A stretch of 64,000 nucleotides of DNA. Source: Methanosarcina sp. UBA293 (GTDB taxonomy: Archaea; Halobacteriota; Methanosarcinia; Methanosarcinales; Methanosarcinaceae). This document shows, piece after piece, positions 8,672 through 16,824 of this stretch (positions are counted from its first letter, which is position 1; each line of letters opens with the position of its first letter). The notes below the pieces were generated by a model, which did no database searches, was not told the DNA's origin, and saw nothing but the letters and a program-made list of their open reading frames with translations. The stretch covers positions 104,591 to 168,590 of the forward strand of contig DALS01000055.1 in the NCBI GenBank assembly GCA_002499445.1, written 5' to 3'. A program made the position numbers and the translations under genes.

Positions 8672-10651
8672 ATGTTCAAATTAAGTAAAGAAGCAGGATT
8701 CAGATTAAATAACAACAGCCTAATGAGGTTAATTTCCTTTCTGTTTCCCCTAGCTGTTATTTTCGCAGTAATATTCACATTCTTATGGATGTTTGCGACC
8801 GGAAAGCTTGGTTATGCGCTTCGGGGACTATTTACGGGAATACCTGCGATACTTTCCTGTCTCTTCATACTGTTCATTTACAAAAAAGATGTAAGTCTGA
8901 GAGATATAGATGTTTACCCATCACTAAGTACAAAGTCTCTCACATACCTATTTGGAATATTTTATATCGGCTCCCTAGTTGTAATCTTGCTTTCTCAGGG
9001 AAGCAGACCGCCGTACTATTTTGTCTTTGTTTTAGGGCTTTATCTGGCAGTATTCCTGCAAATCTTCTCTGGAAATATAAATCCGCCCCTTATTCTGGCT
9101 GAATCTTTCTTAATTGCAATTAACCTGATTTACAGTGTTACGTTTAATTACGATTTCTACTTTGGTACTACGGACATCTTGCCTCATATCTTCCTTTCGG
9201 AAGTTACTTCAATGACCGGGCAAACAATTCCTACTTCTTTAAGTGATTATGCTTACTTCCCTCTTTATCATGTGCTTATTGCAGAAGCCTCCCAGCTCCT
9301 GAACATAAGCGTAAAGGACTCACTCTTTCTGGTAACTGCACCGGTTTATGCAATAACTATAATTTTCCTTTATTATCTTTTCAATTACATAACAAATAAC
9401 AGGCAAATCTCACTTCTGTCGTGTGTCCTGTTCTCGGCAAGTTCTGTTGTTCTTTATTATGGTACAAACGTAATTACCCGCACAATGGCATTCATAATGT
9501 TCGTTATACTATTGTATCTGATTTACAGTGTCAATTTTAAAATGGACAAACTTTCCTTAAAAGTCCTTTCGGTAATTGTTGCGGTTTTTTTAACCTTAGT
9601 TCATAATGTTTCCCTTCCTCAACTTATCTTGTTGCTGATCCTTCTTCTAGCTTCGGAATATATTGTGAACAATGGTAGCTATATCAGTAAACCCTTCTTT
9701 ATATTGCTCAACGTCATTTTCACTGCTTACTGGTTCTTTTTGGCATACCTGTTTGTACAGAGGAGCTTAGCTCCCCGTTTGCAGAGTCAGTTTTTGGATT
9801 CTATAGTTTTAACTGCCGGAGGTGCAGAAGTACTTCAGGAAAGCTTGATTAGTTTAGTAGGGCTCCTGGATAAATCGATCTTTTTATTTTTTGCTTTGAT
9901 AGGAATAGGTTTTCTGCTGAAAAATTATAAGAAGAATTATGCTTCCGTATTAGGTTTGTTTGCTCTTTTAACTCTGATATTTTATGTTCCCAATCCCCTT
10001 AACACGATCTGGCAGTTCAAAGTCCTCTTTAGGGTTGATCGATTTATGCTTTTTGTCAGTCCTTTTATGGCGTTTGTAATGGGATATGGACTTTATATAT
10101 TCTGGAATTATATGGACAAATATTCCTCTAAGAAGTTAAATCCTGCCTTCTTAGTGATTTTGTTATTTTCTACCTTTATTTTAGTCTCTTCGGTCTTCAG
10201 TATAGGGGACTCTGATCTCCTTGGTAGCGGGGCGAGTCACGAGTATTTCACTTCTGAAGAGTTAAGTGGGTTTAGGCACATTTTCAATTATGTTACCCCC
10301 AATTCTTCAATTTACACTGATTATTATTCATCGAGGTTTTTTTACGTCCCATTAATTCCAATGGCGACCGCGGAAATGGATATCTCTTCTTATAAAAATT
10401 ATCGAATTGGTGATGTAAATAAACTTCCACAATACAAAGGATATGTAGTTCTCAGAACTAAGGAATTCTTCAGGAGTGGATTATACTTCGGTAGTGAAGA
10501 AAGCACCCTCAGAGACACTTCCAATTATTTCTATCCAGGACTGCCTGAAAACGAGCTTGAACTCGAAAGTAATCTCGAAGTTCTTGATAAAGTCTATTCA
10601 AACCCATCGACAGATATTTTTATTCCACCTCAGGGATTAAATAATCCTTGA
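8672..10651 (+). CDS. Large polytopic membrane protein, GT-C glycosyltransferase-like
   Basis: 659 residues with roughly a dozen or more hydrophobic segments up to about residue 515, then a soluble C-terminal domain of about 140 residues. After the fifth or so helix is TTDILPHIFLSE and then DYAYFPLYHVL, matching GYDAYFHAS and KYFYYPLVHIF in the protein at 32308. An acidic/His motif in an early outer loop followed by a conserved aromatic-Pro-Leu-x-His segment is what GT-C enzymes (oligosaccharyltransferases and lipid-phosphate-sugar-dependent transferases) show. ATG 8672 has GGAGATA two bases upstream. A transferase or polymerase acting on flipped lipid-linked sugars is inferred; no specific family can be asserted. 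Confidence 0.7.
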   Translation: MFKLSKEAGFRLNNNSLMRLISFLFPLAVIFAVIFTFLWMFATGKLGYALRGLFTGIPAILSCLFILFIYKKDVSLRDIDVYPSLSTKSLTYLFGIFYIGSLVVILLSQGSRPPYYFVFVLGLYLAVFLQIFSGNINPPLILAESFLIAINLIYSVTFNYDFYFGTTDILPHIFLSEVTSMTGQTIPTSLSDYAYFPLYHVLIAEASQLLNISVKDSLFLVTAPVYAITIIFLYYLFNYITNNRQISLLSCVLFSASSVVLYYGTNVITRTMAFIMFVILLYLIYSVNFKMDKLSLKVLSVIVAVFLTLVHNVSLPQLILLLILLLASEYIVNNGSYISKPFFILLNVIFTAYWFFLAYLFVQRSLAPRLQSQFLDSIVLTAGGAEVLQESLISLVGLLDKSIFLFFALIGIGFLLKNYKKNYASVLGLFALLTLIFYVPNPLNTIWQFKVLFRVDRFMLFVSPFMAFVMGYGLYIFWNYMDKYSSKKLNPAFLVILLFSTFILVSSVFSIGDSDLLGSGASHEYFTSEELSGFRHIFNYVTPNSSIYTDYYSSRFFYVPLIPMATAEMDISSYKNYRIGDVNKLPQYKGYVVLRTKEFFRSGLYFGSEESTLRDTSNYFYPGLPENELELESNLEVLDKVYSNPSTDIFIPPQGLNNP

Positions 10652-10973
10652 GATTTACTTTTTAGATATGCCTTTCTATCAGGTGTCTGCTTTTACTTAT
10701 GGAATGGAATTATGCAGCGAGCATCTGCATGGAAATAATAGTTTTTACAGACTACGATCTAGTGATTATGGATTTGGAAAAACTGTAATTTATGGGTAAC
10801 TATTCAGCTTGAGCATAAAAATACTATTAACCATAGTTGTCGAAATAATTACGTTGGAACCAAAATTAATTGACCGATTGTGCATAAACTAGATAGTTAT
10901 ATTTACAGGAGGCTTGGGATTAAAAAAAGTAAACCTGAAGGTCGGTTTTAAAACTTACTTGAGGTTCTAGGAT
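10652..10973. other. Convergent intergenic region
   Basis: About 320 bases between the stops of a plus-strand and a minus-strand gene. Nothing coding is seen; terminators for both genes are expected here. Confidence 0.4.
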
Positions 10974-12179
10974 TTACTTGGAGATGTTCTCCAAAAGGTC
11001 TGAGTATATATCCACAGTCATTTTTGCATGGGCTTCCCAGGTCAGTCCTTTTTGGATTATGCTTTTACGTCCTAGCTTGCCCATATTTTCTCTCCGGTTC
11101 TTATCTTCGAGAAGTTTATTAATTTTTCTAGATAATTCTCTAGGACTCTTGGCAGGTACCAGATAGCCTGTTTCTCCATCGACCATGAGTTCTGGTATCC
11201 CACCGACATTTGTTGCTACAACCGGAACTTCACAGGCAAGTGCTTCGAGTACTACATTTGGCCTACCCTCTGAAAGGGATGGCAACACCAGGATATCCGA
11301 AGCTGAGATCCAGAGTGGGATATCATCATGGTTTACGGGTCCAGTAAACTTTATATAATCTGCAATTTTTAGTTCGTGTGCCCTTTTTTCCAGATTTTTT
11401 CTAAGGCCATCATCCCTACCTACCATAAAAAGGTCGGTATTCGGATCTACAAAATTCTCTGCAGCCTCAATCAGGTAGTCCACACCTTTTATTTTTCTAA
11501 GGGCTCCGACAAATAGAACAATATTCTTGTCCTGTGGCAAGTTTAGCAGGTTCCTTGCACGTGCTTTTCCTGCAGGTTTGAATTTCTTAGTATCAACACC
11601 GTTTGGAACCACATGAACTTTCTCTTCGTTTATTCCCAGATTTACTATGTGAAGCTTAAGATCCTCGCTGACAGAAAGAATCTTATCTGCGAAATTCATT
11701 GCCTCTATAATCTGTTTTGAGGTATAGGTGCCTTCATAAGCGACCTTTCTTTCTATTGTACCAAGTGCACTTATTACGAGGGGAACTTTCCATTTCTTTG
11801 CAAGCTTCATCATCCCGTATCCATCAGGATATGAAAAGTGTGCGTGGATTAGATCAGGCTCTGGTTTTATATTTTTTGTTGCGTATTCGAAAACAAAGCG
11901 TGAGTATGAAATTCCTGTAATGTGATAAAAATATTTTTTGGGTACGGCGTATATATAACGCGGATAATGGAGGTCGTATTTTTCGGTATACTCAATTCGT
12001 GGCAGTTTAAAAAAATTATGATATGGAAATGCCGAAAGAGGTAGGACGAAAGGTTTTGGAGAAATAACCGTAACATCTATGCCCTGGTTTGCGATTGAGT
12101 CTATACTCTGCTTTATGAACGTCCCAAGTTGAGGATAATACCTGCTAGGAAATTCCTGACATGCTTCCAGTACTCTCAT
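10974..12179 (-). CDS. GT4 family (GT-B fold) glycosyltransferase
   Basis: 401 residues, normal for GT4. The N-terminal Rossmann domain begins MRVLEACQEFPSR and includes LIHAHFSYPDGYG. The C-terminal domain begins near VPNGVDTKKF, continues with NIVLFVGALRKIKGVDYLIEA, and ends with the donor-binding E.x7.E motif in PSLSEGRPNVVLEALACEVPVVATNVGG. These are retaining transferases using nucleotide-activated sugars at the cytoplasmic face of the membrane. It stands alone on the minus strand, divergent from the GT4 gene at 12383, and the two share only a ~200-bp spacer. The start lacks a strong ribosome binding site. Confidence 0.92.
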   Translation of the reverse strand: MRVLEACQEFPSRYYPQLGTFIKQSIDSIANQGIDVTVISPKPFVLPLSAFPYHNFFKLPRIEYTEKYDLHYPRYIYAVPKKYFYHITGISYSRFVFEYATKNIKPEPDLIHAHFSYPDGYGMMKLAKKWKVPLVISALGTIERKVAYEGTYTSKQIIEAMNFADKILSVSEDLKLHIVNLGINEEKVHVVPNGVDTKKFKPAGKARARNLLNLPQDKNIVLFVGALRKIKGVDYLIEAAENFVDPNTDLFMVGRDDGLRKNLEKRAHELKIADYIKFTGPVNHDDIPLWISASDILVLPSLSEGRPNVVLEALACEVPVVATNVGGIPELMVDGETGYLVPAKSPRELSRKINKLLEDKNRRENMGKLGRKSIIQKGLTWEAHAKMTVDIYSDLLENISK

Positions 12180-12382
12180 AATTCTTTGCTCTTTTTCGCT
12201 TCGGATGCCTCAAAGCAGACAGATGACAGAATTAATCCTATAAATACTTCTCTCCAAAATACGTTAAATTCTAATTTTTGAGTTCATACTAATCCACTGT
12301 TTTTGGACTCAAGGAATAATTGGTATAAGTCATGGGATAAACTAATTAACTACTTTTGTTATTCTGGTAACCGGCTGCAATT

Positions 12383-13567
12383 ATGTTTGAAAAAATAAAT
12401 AATATTTTCCTGGTTTACTACGGTTCCTTCAATACTAAATCAGGTTCGAATATCCACATTCTTGAGCTTCTAAGAAATTTGAGGAAATATACTGATACCG
12501 TTTTGTTTGCACCCGGACAGAAGAGTGTAGATCGTAATCTCTCTAGGATTAAATACGTGCCTGTTGTAGACAATAAATATCTTGTACAGCCTACTTACGA
12601 GTTTATGCTTTCCTTTTATCTTCTTTATTCATGCATAAAAAACAAACCTGATGTGCTTTACCTTCGCCAGAATTCTTTTCCGTTTTTTCCCATAATTCTA
12701 TGTAATGTTCTAAAAATCCCTTCAATAGTAGAAGTCAATGGGCTGGTTCTGGATGAGTTAAAGGTAAATCCGAATTCACAATCCTTTGCATATAAAGTCT
12801 TTTCTTATCTGGCACTCCGTTCCGAGAAATTCAATTACCATCATTGTGATAGAATTGTTTCTGTCACGGATAAACTCAAGGATGAACTTGTTAGATTGTA
12901 CTCAGTTCCTGAGGACAAAATCTATGTTATCAACAATGGAGCAAATATCGATATATTCAAGCCTATGGATGTAGATAGGACAAAGGCAAAACTGCAACTC
13001 GAAAACTCAAAAAAGTACATATGCTTTGTCGGGCACCTTGCAGCCTGGCAGGGTGTTGAGTTTTTGATTCACGCTTCTCCTTTAATCCTGGAAAAATGCC
13101 CTGAGGCTCGTTTCCTTATTGTTGGAGATGGAGTTATGAAGGATAAATTGCTGGAGACAACTTCCGAATTAGGACTTTCTGATAAATTTACTTTCACGGG
13201 AAAAATTCCCTATGAGCAGGTTCCACTTTACATTAACGCGGCCGATGTTTGCGTTGCTCCTTTTATCAAGGAAAGGAACTCGAAAATAGGACTTTCGGCG
13301 TTAAAAACGTACGAATATCTTGCTTGTGGGAAGCCGATTGTGGCAAGCAGTATCCCAGGGGTTAAAGATTTAATTGAATCTTCAGGTGGTGGAATTTCAG
13401 TAACTCCCGAGAGTCCTGAAGAACTTGCGGCTGCTGTAGTAAGGTTACTCTCTGATGAAAAAACCCGGGCAGCGATGGGGAGGAAAGGACGCAGATATGT
13501 CGTTGAGAATCATAGTTGGGACGGAGTTGCAAGGAAAATTCTGGAGATATGCAAAGATATAATCTGA
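12383..13567 (+). CDS. GT4 family glycosyltransferase, paralogue of the gene at 28239
   Basis: 394 residues. It has GT-B architecture: the N-terminal half includes KPDVLYLRQNSFPF and VEVNGLVLDE, the hinge VINNGANIDIFKP, then YICFVGHLAAWQGVEFLIHA and the donor-site region FIKERNSKIGLSALKTYEYLACGKPIVAS. It is clearly paralogous to the protein at 28239 through the C-terminal domain (WQGVE, RFLIVGDG.M, TG.I.Y..VPLYINA, SKIGLS.LK.YEY.ACGKP), so the two may act on similar donors. It lies upstream of the beta-helix surface protein genes but is separated from them by a 464-bp spacer. Donor and acceptor unknown. Confidence 0.92.
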   Translation: MFEKINNIFLVYYGSFNTKSGSNIHILELLRNLRKYTDTVLFAPGQKSVDRNLSRIKYVPVVDNKYLVQPTYEFMLSFYLLYSCIKNKPDVLYLRQNSFPFFPIILCNVLKIPSIVEVNGLVLDELKVNPNSQSFAYKVFSYLALRSEKFNYHHCDRIVSVTDKLKDELVRLYSVPEDKIYVINNGANIDIFKPMDVDRTKAKLQLENSKKYICFVGHLAAWQGVEFLIHASPLILEKCPEARFLIVGDGVMKDKLLETTSELGLSDKFTFTGKIPYEQVPLYINAADVCVAPFIKERNSKIGLSALKTYEYLACGKPIVASSIPGVKDLIESSGGGISVTPESPEELAAAVVRLLSDEKTRAAMGRKGRRYVVENHSWDGVARKILEICKDII

Positions 13568-13689
13568 CCGCATTCTTATAATAACATACTGAGTACAGGT
13601 AAAAGCTTAGCTTTCATATATTATTTTCAAACTCTAACGTTTTTGAACACTTTGTGAAAATATTAAACAAAATATTAAACACTTATCCA

Positions 13690-14031
13690 ATATATTTTTA
13701 TAATAGAATGGTCTAATTAGATACTGAATATAAAAATTTAATATGTTATTAAGGACCAATCTATTCACTAGTAACTGAGAACCAATCTATTCACTACATC
13801 TTCGCGGGGGGGATTCGTGTGAATCGAATGGTTTGGCCTGAAAAACAGGGAGATTTATTCTGAATCCCTTATTTACACATTTGATCGGGTTCAAGTAGCT
13901 TTTGCTATGAATAATTTTTCCAGAATATTCTCTATGGCTTTAGTTCGGAGAGTGGATACTATTTGAAAATTCTTGTCCGATGTATGGAAAACAGGCGAAT
14001 AAGTTTTTATGAAATCTTCCAGGTGATAGCG
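13690..14031 (+). promoter_or_regulatory. Promoter and long leader of first beta-helix gene, conserved with the region at 16575
   Basis: The DNA from the TATA-like TTTTTATAATAGAATG (about 13696-13711) to the start of the gene aligns with the region upstream of the next beta-helix gene: TAATA.AATG.TCTAA, a run of seven or eight G, TTGGCCTGAAAAA.AGG.AGA, TTATTC.GAATC.CTTATTTACA, and GAGTGGATACTATTTGAAAA. The match crosses the TTG at 13963, so part of it may be untranslated leader. With transcription starting about 25 bases after the TATA element the leader would be around 300 bases. Conservation implies shared regulation or recent duplication. Confidence 0.6.
13755..13796 (+). repeat. 16-bp direct repeat in the leader
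   Basis: ACCAATCTATTCACTA occurs at 13755-13770 and again at 13781-13796, spaced 26 bases start to start. It is not present in the otherwise similar leader at 16575. It could be a local duplication or a paired protein-binding site. Confidence 0.6.
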
Positions 14032-16035
14032 ATGCTAAAAAGAAAATTAGGGATTTTTCTCTTGATCGGTTGCTTTATTCTTGCAAGCGTTCCTACCGCT
14101 TTATGCAGAAGTCCTGCACCAATTGTTTATGTTGCAGGAGATGGGAGTGGTGATTTCAACTGCGATGGAAAAGACGATCATGTGCAGATAAATCAGGCTC
14201 TAAAGTTTGTAGCGGATAATTCTAAATATACAACTGTCTACCTTAAAGGACCTTTTACGTACGTTATTAATGATACTCTTTTAATCGGCAGCAATACCAT
14301 TCTTGAAGGGGACTCGACTGCTGTGATCAAACTGGCTAATAATGCAAACTGGCCTACAATGAAACCATTGATCAAGCAGATGAGCAGTTCTGGAAATGAT
14401 AATATTATAATAAGGGGGTTCGAAGTTAACGCAAATCATAATGGAAATCTCAAAGTTTCTAAAGGCAAGGGATATTACAATATAATGTATTTAACTTACT
14501 GTAAAAACATAAAAGTATACAATATGTATATGCACGATGGTCACGGGGATGGGCTGAGGGTAAAATACGGTGAAAACATTCAGTTTTACAATAACAAAAT
14601 TTCTATGCTTGGGCATGATGGCCTATTTGTAAGTGAGTGTAAGAATGTAGAGGCCTGGAACAATAAAATAGTTTGCAGAACTAATAGTGGACTTAGGGTA
14701 TGGAATTCTAACAAAGTAAAACTGCACGATAACGAAATTGATTCTTTATATTACCAGTGTACAGGCGGCCCAGGTATCCAGATCGAGAAGTCTGCAGGTG
14801 TTATGGATAGTATCGAAATTTACAATAACATATTGCATGATACTTATGGGCCTGGAATCTGGATTTTCAACTATGATACTTCTGCTACCAAAGAACAGGG
14901 GAAAAACATCCGTATTCATCACAATATTTTCTACAACACAGGCACTAATACTGGAATTTCCTGGACAGGGGGAATTGTAGTCAGTGGATTCCATGACACC
15001 CTTATCGAAAATAATGTTTTTGACGGCGCATATCATGCTGCTATTGTTCACATGTATCCAGAAGTTTATTCTCCGAGCTACTCATCAAAATCCGGATACA
15101 CTACCACTGTCCGTAACAATATTATTGTAAATACCCAGTCGCGTATAAAAAATCCAAGTGGAACTGGATATGGAGTGGTCAATTATCTCACCAAGAACCA
15201 TAAATTTGTGCTGGAAAATAACTGCCTTTACAATAATGCAGCTGGCAATTATAAGAGCTGCACATCGAAATCTGATATCTACTTAAACCCATTATTTGTA
15301 AACCCGAAAAGCCGTGATTATCACCTTCAGTCAGCTGCAGGCCACTGGGATGGAAAAAAATGGGTTAAGGATAAAATGAACTCTCCCTGTATTGATGCCG
15401 GATATGTATATTCAGACTATTCTAATGAACTGAAACCCAATGGAAACAGAATTAACATAGGAAGATATGGAAATACAAAGTATGCGTCCCTCTCACCAAC
15501 TTCACGAGTAAAGACCGTACAGTCCTCATTAGTGGGTTTGGTTCCAGAGGTTGCAGATGAGACTGAAGAAAATCTGAATTCTACGGTGGAAATTTTTGGC
15601 GAGGATGAAGATTACTTCACATATTCAAATCTTTCTGTTGACGTTGAACCGGCTCCAGTTATAAATTCTATTCCTGGAGCTATAGTTAAAATCGGTGAAA
15701 ATTTGAACTTTACTGTGAAAACTTCTAATATGAATGGAGACTGCCTGATATATTCAGCTTCAAACCTTCCCATAGGTGCAAGTTTTGACCGGAAAATAGG
15801 GCTCTTTAGCTGGACGCCCGCAAACGGGCAGGAAGGGCTTTACACCATATTTTTTGAAATGAGTGATGGGGTGTTCAATAATTCAGAGGTTGCAACAATA
15901 AGTGTAGTTAAAGAGGTCCCTTTGAATCTCTCTGACACAACATTCGACAGCTACCTTTATGAATTCTCTTCTGAAGATCTCAGTTTGATTTCTTCGTCTC
16001 TTGCATCAGAGGAGGGAGATTGTAGAAATAAATGA
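14032..16035 (+). CDS. Secreted right-handed beta-helix (disaggregatase-family) protein with C-terminal Ig-like domain
   Basis: 667 residues from ATG 14032, chosen because AGGTGATA sits three bases upstream and the same context precedes the gene ending at 45578; a TTG at 13963 is the alternative. Residues 1-25 form a signal peptide. Then comes a pectate-lyase-like beta-helix beginning IVYVAGDGSGDFNCDG.DD..QINQAL, with stacked Asn-rich rungs (NNKISMLGHDGL, ENNVFDG, VRNNIIVNT) to about residue 470, capped by SPCIDAG...NGNRINIGRYGNT. An Ig/cadherin-like domain follows (PGAIVKIGENLNFTV...LPIGASF...FSWTPANGQEG). It lacks the disaggregatase repeat found in its neighbour. Many N-x-S/T sequons fit an extracellular glycoprotein. 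Glycan binding or cleavage is inferred from the family. Confidence 0.85.
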   Translation: MLKRKLGIFLLIGCFILASVPTALCRSPAPIVYVAGDGSGDFNCDGKDDHVQINQALKFVADNSKYTTVYLKGPFTYVINDTLLIGSNTILEGDSTAVIKLANNANWPTMKPLIKQMSSSGNDNIIIRGFEVNANHNGNLKVSKGKGYYNIMYLTYCKNIKVYNMYMHDGHGDGLRVKYGENIQFYNNKISMLGHDGLFVSECKNVEAWNNKIVCRTNSGLRVWNSNKVKLHDNEIDSLYYQCTGGPGIQIEKSAGVMDSIEIYNNILHDTYGPGIWIFNYDTSATKEQGKNIRIHHNIFYNTGTNTGISWTGGIVVSGFHDTLIENNVFDGAYHAAIVHMYPEVYSPSYSSKSGYTTTVRNNIIVNTQSRIKNPSGTGYGVVNYLTKNHKFVLENNCLYNNAAGNYKSCTSKSDIYLNPLFVNPKSRDYHLQSAAGHWDGKKWVKDKMNSPCIDAGYVYSDYSNELKPNGNRINIGRYGNTKYASLSPTSRVKTVQSSLVGLVPEVADETEENLNSTVEIFGEDEDYFTYSNLSVDVEPAPVINSIPGAIVKIGENLNFTVKTSNMNGDCLIYSASNLPIGASFDRKIGLFSWTPANGQEGLYTIFFEMSDGVFNNSEVATISVVKEVPLNLSDTTFDSYLYEFSSEDLSLISSSLASEEGDCRNK

Positions 16036-16574
16036 TATATTTAGTAAACCTATGAGGTGTTTAAATGTTCATGGTCGATTTAGTAAAATAGTTTTAAATC
16101 CATCTCATAACTATTTTTATTTTTTGTCAATGAGTTTCAAAACATTTCTACTATTGGAGGTCAACTAACTGATTATTTGAGATTCAAATCAACAGTTGGG
16201 AGTTTTTGGATTAACTCATCGCTAAAACCATTCTGGAAACTCATGATGCAAGCAGTTTTATGAATTCTACGTAATCAGAAATGGGTTTTATGATGAGCTT
16301 GTAATCTATATTTCTAGACTTTGGGAAAATATTATTTTTAAATACTTTATATAATTACTTTTGATATTTTTATCGTTTCTATTATAGGAACAAAAACAAA
16401 ATTTTCTTCTGTTAGTATTTAAACGTTGTAGAAGGTGAAGATCTGAAGTTTCTTTCGGAAAATTCTCAATTCATCATAAATTTTAATAATCGTCTTTTGA
16501 TTTGGCTTTTTTCACTCTAAACCCATATAATCTCATTAAAGTGGAAGAACATATTAAAAATTTATAAAAATTAC
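16036..16574. other. AT-rich spacer between the two plus-strand beta-helix genes
   Basis: About 540 bases with no recognisable coding content and no remnant of a disaggregatase repeat, although the upstream gene lacks that domain. Confidence 0.45.
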
Positions 16575-16824
16575 ACAAATACTTTTATAATATAATGCTC
16601 TAAGTTATAATGCTGACTATAGAAATTTAATTGTATACTTAAAATAAATTTATTAATTATGTTTTCATGGGGGGGGACTTAGGTAAATTAGAGGTTTTGG
16701 CCTGAAAAATAGGTAGACTTATTCCGAATCTCTTATTTACAGTATCGTGAATTTATTAGCTACTGCTATGGATAGTCCTTCATGATTGTTTCTATAGTCT
16801 TGAATTTCAGGGAGTGGATACTAT
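16575..16824 (+). promoter_or_regulatory. Promoter and leader of second beta-helix gene, conserved with 13690-14031
   Basis: ACTTTTATAATATAATG (about 16581-16597) is the TATA-like element. About 85 bases further is a run of G and then TTGGCCTGAAAAATAGGTAGA, TTATTCCGAATCTCTTATTTACA, and finally GGGAGTGGATACTATTTGAAAA at the TTG start. Order and spacing match the upstream paralogue. GGGAGTGGAT is also a plausible ribosome binding site for TTG 16825. Confidence 0.6.

Noticed and set aside
13963..14031. TTG 13963 as start of the first beta-helix protein
   Set aside because: ATG 14032 has a much better ribosome binding site, directly precedes the signal peptide and shares its context with the gene at 45578; the TTG is kept only as an alternative.
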